Positions 63,102 to 64,000 of a stretch of 64,000 nt of DNA are shown piece after piece. The stretch's first letter is position 1. Each line of letters starts with the position of its first letter. Position numbers and translations under genes: made by a program. The notes beneath the pieces were generated by a model, which saw only the letters and a list, made by a program, of their open reading frames with translations, made no database searches and was not told the DNA's origin. Source of the DNA: Aestuariispira insulae (GTDB taxonomy: Bacteria; Pseudomonadota; Alphaproteobacteria; UBA8366; Aestuariispiraceae); the NCBI RefSeq assembly GCF_003385955.1, contig NZ_QRDW01000009.1, positions 78,419-142,418 on the forward strand, in the 5' to 3' direction.

Positions 63102-63127
63102 GGCACCGGCGCAAATCCGCCGGTGCC
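63102..63127 (+). terminator. Hairpin at the end of the copper operon
   Basis: GGCACCGGCG / CGCCGGTGCC is a perfect 10-bp stem with a six-base loop, followed by CCTTCCCTC and no T-run. Possible operon end or partial attenuator before the ABC gene. Confidence 0.5.
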
Positions 63128-63141
63128 CCTTCCCTCAAAAA

Positions 63142-63921
63142 ATGGATATCCTGACCCCGCTTCACGACCTGACCGAATGGGTGATCGGCCCAACCATGCA
63201 GCACAGCCACTGGTGGTTTCATGTGGTGGTGCATATGTCAGTGGTCTTTGTGCCCCTGGCTTTCCTGACCCTCTTCCTGGCATTGATCGGGCATCTGACC
63301 GGAAGGTTGCGCCGAGCCATCCGGCAAAGGAGCCTTTCCGGCCATCCGCTGCGCTATTTCTACCGCCACAGCCGGCGGGCACAGATCCTGCTGTTGATGA
63401 TGGCGCTTGCTTCCTTGCCGATCTTCTATGCCAGCCTGGAACTGCCCAAAACCATCATCAATGAAGCCATAAACGGCGAGAATTTCCCGTGGATCTTCGT
63501 AGGATACTCTTTCGACAAAATCTCATTCCTGCTCTTGCTCAGCTTTGGCTATCTAGCGGCGGTCGCCGGCACGGGCTATGCCAAATTCCTGATCAATCTG
63601 TGGCAGGGCCGTCTGGCCGAACGCATGACCAGGCGGTTGCGCCTGAAAATCCTGCGCCGCTGGCCCGCGCGTGCAGCGGAAACGGGCCAGGCCGCCATGA
63701 TTCCGCTGCTGACCCAGGAGGTGGAGCCGATCGGCGGCTTTTCCGGCGAGGCCTTCGTCTTGCCGCTGCAGCAGGCGGGCACCTTCTTCACCATCCTCAC
63801 CTTTTTCTTCCTGCAGGATCCGGTTTTGGCGGCCGGCGCGCTCACCCTGGTGCCGCTGCAGATCTATCTGATTCCCCGGCTGCAAAAGCGGGTGAACCGC
63901 CTGGCTGACGTGAGCCCTTAA
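63142..63921 (+). pseudogene. ABC-transporter membrane domain, apparently cut by an IS3-family element
   Basis: 259 residues in frame, an exporter-type (ABC type-1) membrane domain with at least four hydrophobic helices. The segment RLAERMTRRLRLKILRRW, then QEVEPIGGFSGEAFVLPL, is the coupling-helix region of this fold. The frame runs through LQKRVNRLA and then ends in three foreign residues at the start of the IS-like sequence, so the last helices and any ATPase domain are lost or lie beyond the insertion. Start ATG 63142 has no strong ribosome-binding site. It may once have belonged to the copper operon; its substrate is unknown. Confidence 0.72.
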
Positions 63922-64000
63922 AACTCCTCCAAAAATGAGTAGAGTCCGTCCAATAAAAGGAGACGGACATGAAGCGCAGTCGATTTAGCGAAGAACAGAT
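63911..64000 (+). mobile_element. Left end of an IS3-family insertion sequence, cut by the window edge
   Basis: The likely left end is TGAGCCCTTAAAACTCC at 63911 (IS3 ends begin TG). An AAGGAG site then precedes an ATG at 63969 opening MKRSRFSEEQI, the classic start of IS3-family OrfA transposases. The right end, target duplication and full length are outside the window. Confidence 0.75.
63969..64000 (+). CDS. IS3-family transposase OrfA, 5' fragment
   Basis: Only about 10 residues are in the window: MKRSRFSEEQI, identical in style to the N-terminus of IS3-family OrfA, which holds the helix-turn-helix that binds the element's ends. AAGGAG precedes the ATG. It runs off the right edge. Confidence 0.78.
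   Translation, partial: MKRSRFSEEQ

Overview
The window is a chromosomal segment of a moderately G+C-rich alphaproteobacterium, most likely a marine or otherwise saline Rhodospirillales/Sneathiella-like lineage. This rests on gene content: phoR directly upstream of pstS, a SUV3-type helicase with an S4-domain partner, MaeB fused to a phosphotransacetylase-like domain, GlnD, AcnA, an ADE1-type PurC and two betaine-type BCCT carriers. The genus is an inference. No rRNA, tRNA or CRISPR was found.

Layout. 0-4 kb: end of a phosphate regulon (pstS 5' end with a Pho box, phoR) and maeB. 4.4-12 kb: an orphan 64-residue protein with its own terminator, a PAS protein, mutS, a HEPN-like unknown and glnD. 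12-21 kb: a chemoreceptor, the helicase/S4/TerB run, an Atg22-like MFS carrier, YbjQ, a DUF1223 protein and an orphan binding protein. 21-24 kb: acnA. 24-29 kb: an accessory patch with two tandem paralogous methyltransferases around a degenerate receiver protein, facing a three-gene glycosyltransferase-like / PIG-L deacetylase / methyltransferase operon. 29-36 kb: an MDR reductase, two unrecognised co-oriented genes, purC and a TraB/GumN protein. 36-40 kb: LysR regulator divergent from a glutathionyl-hydroquinone reductase / EamA / cyclase operon, then a 2OG-Fe(II) oxygenase.

40-45 kb: three COG4315-type secreted Cys-motif proteins, two in one operon with an ECF sigma factor and its membrane anti-sigma factor and one beyond a hybrid histidine kinase. 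45-59 kb: a catabolic and transport region. It holds an Asp-nucleophile alpha/beta hydrolase with a divergent LysR regulator; a ketoglutarate-semialdehyde-type aldehyde dehydrogenase; a DapA-family lyase co-oriented with a complete polar amino-acid ABC importer; a BCCT carrier; an M24 protein very like the DMSP lyase DddP but lacking its catalytic aspartate; a GcvA-like LysR regulator; and a second BCCT carrier. Palindromic candidate operators lie in front of the ABC operon and the M24 gene. This region is the best candidate for an undescribed pathway, probably uptake and breakdown of a betaine or hydroxyproline-like osmolyte.

59-63 kb: a copper-resistance operon behind a MerR/CueR-type promoter with a 19-bp spacer (small exported Met/His protein, Met-rich cupredoxin, multicopper oxidase CopA, outer-membrane CopB). 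The window ends in an ABC-transporter gene that appears to be cut by an IS3-family insertion sequence running off the right edge.
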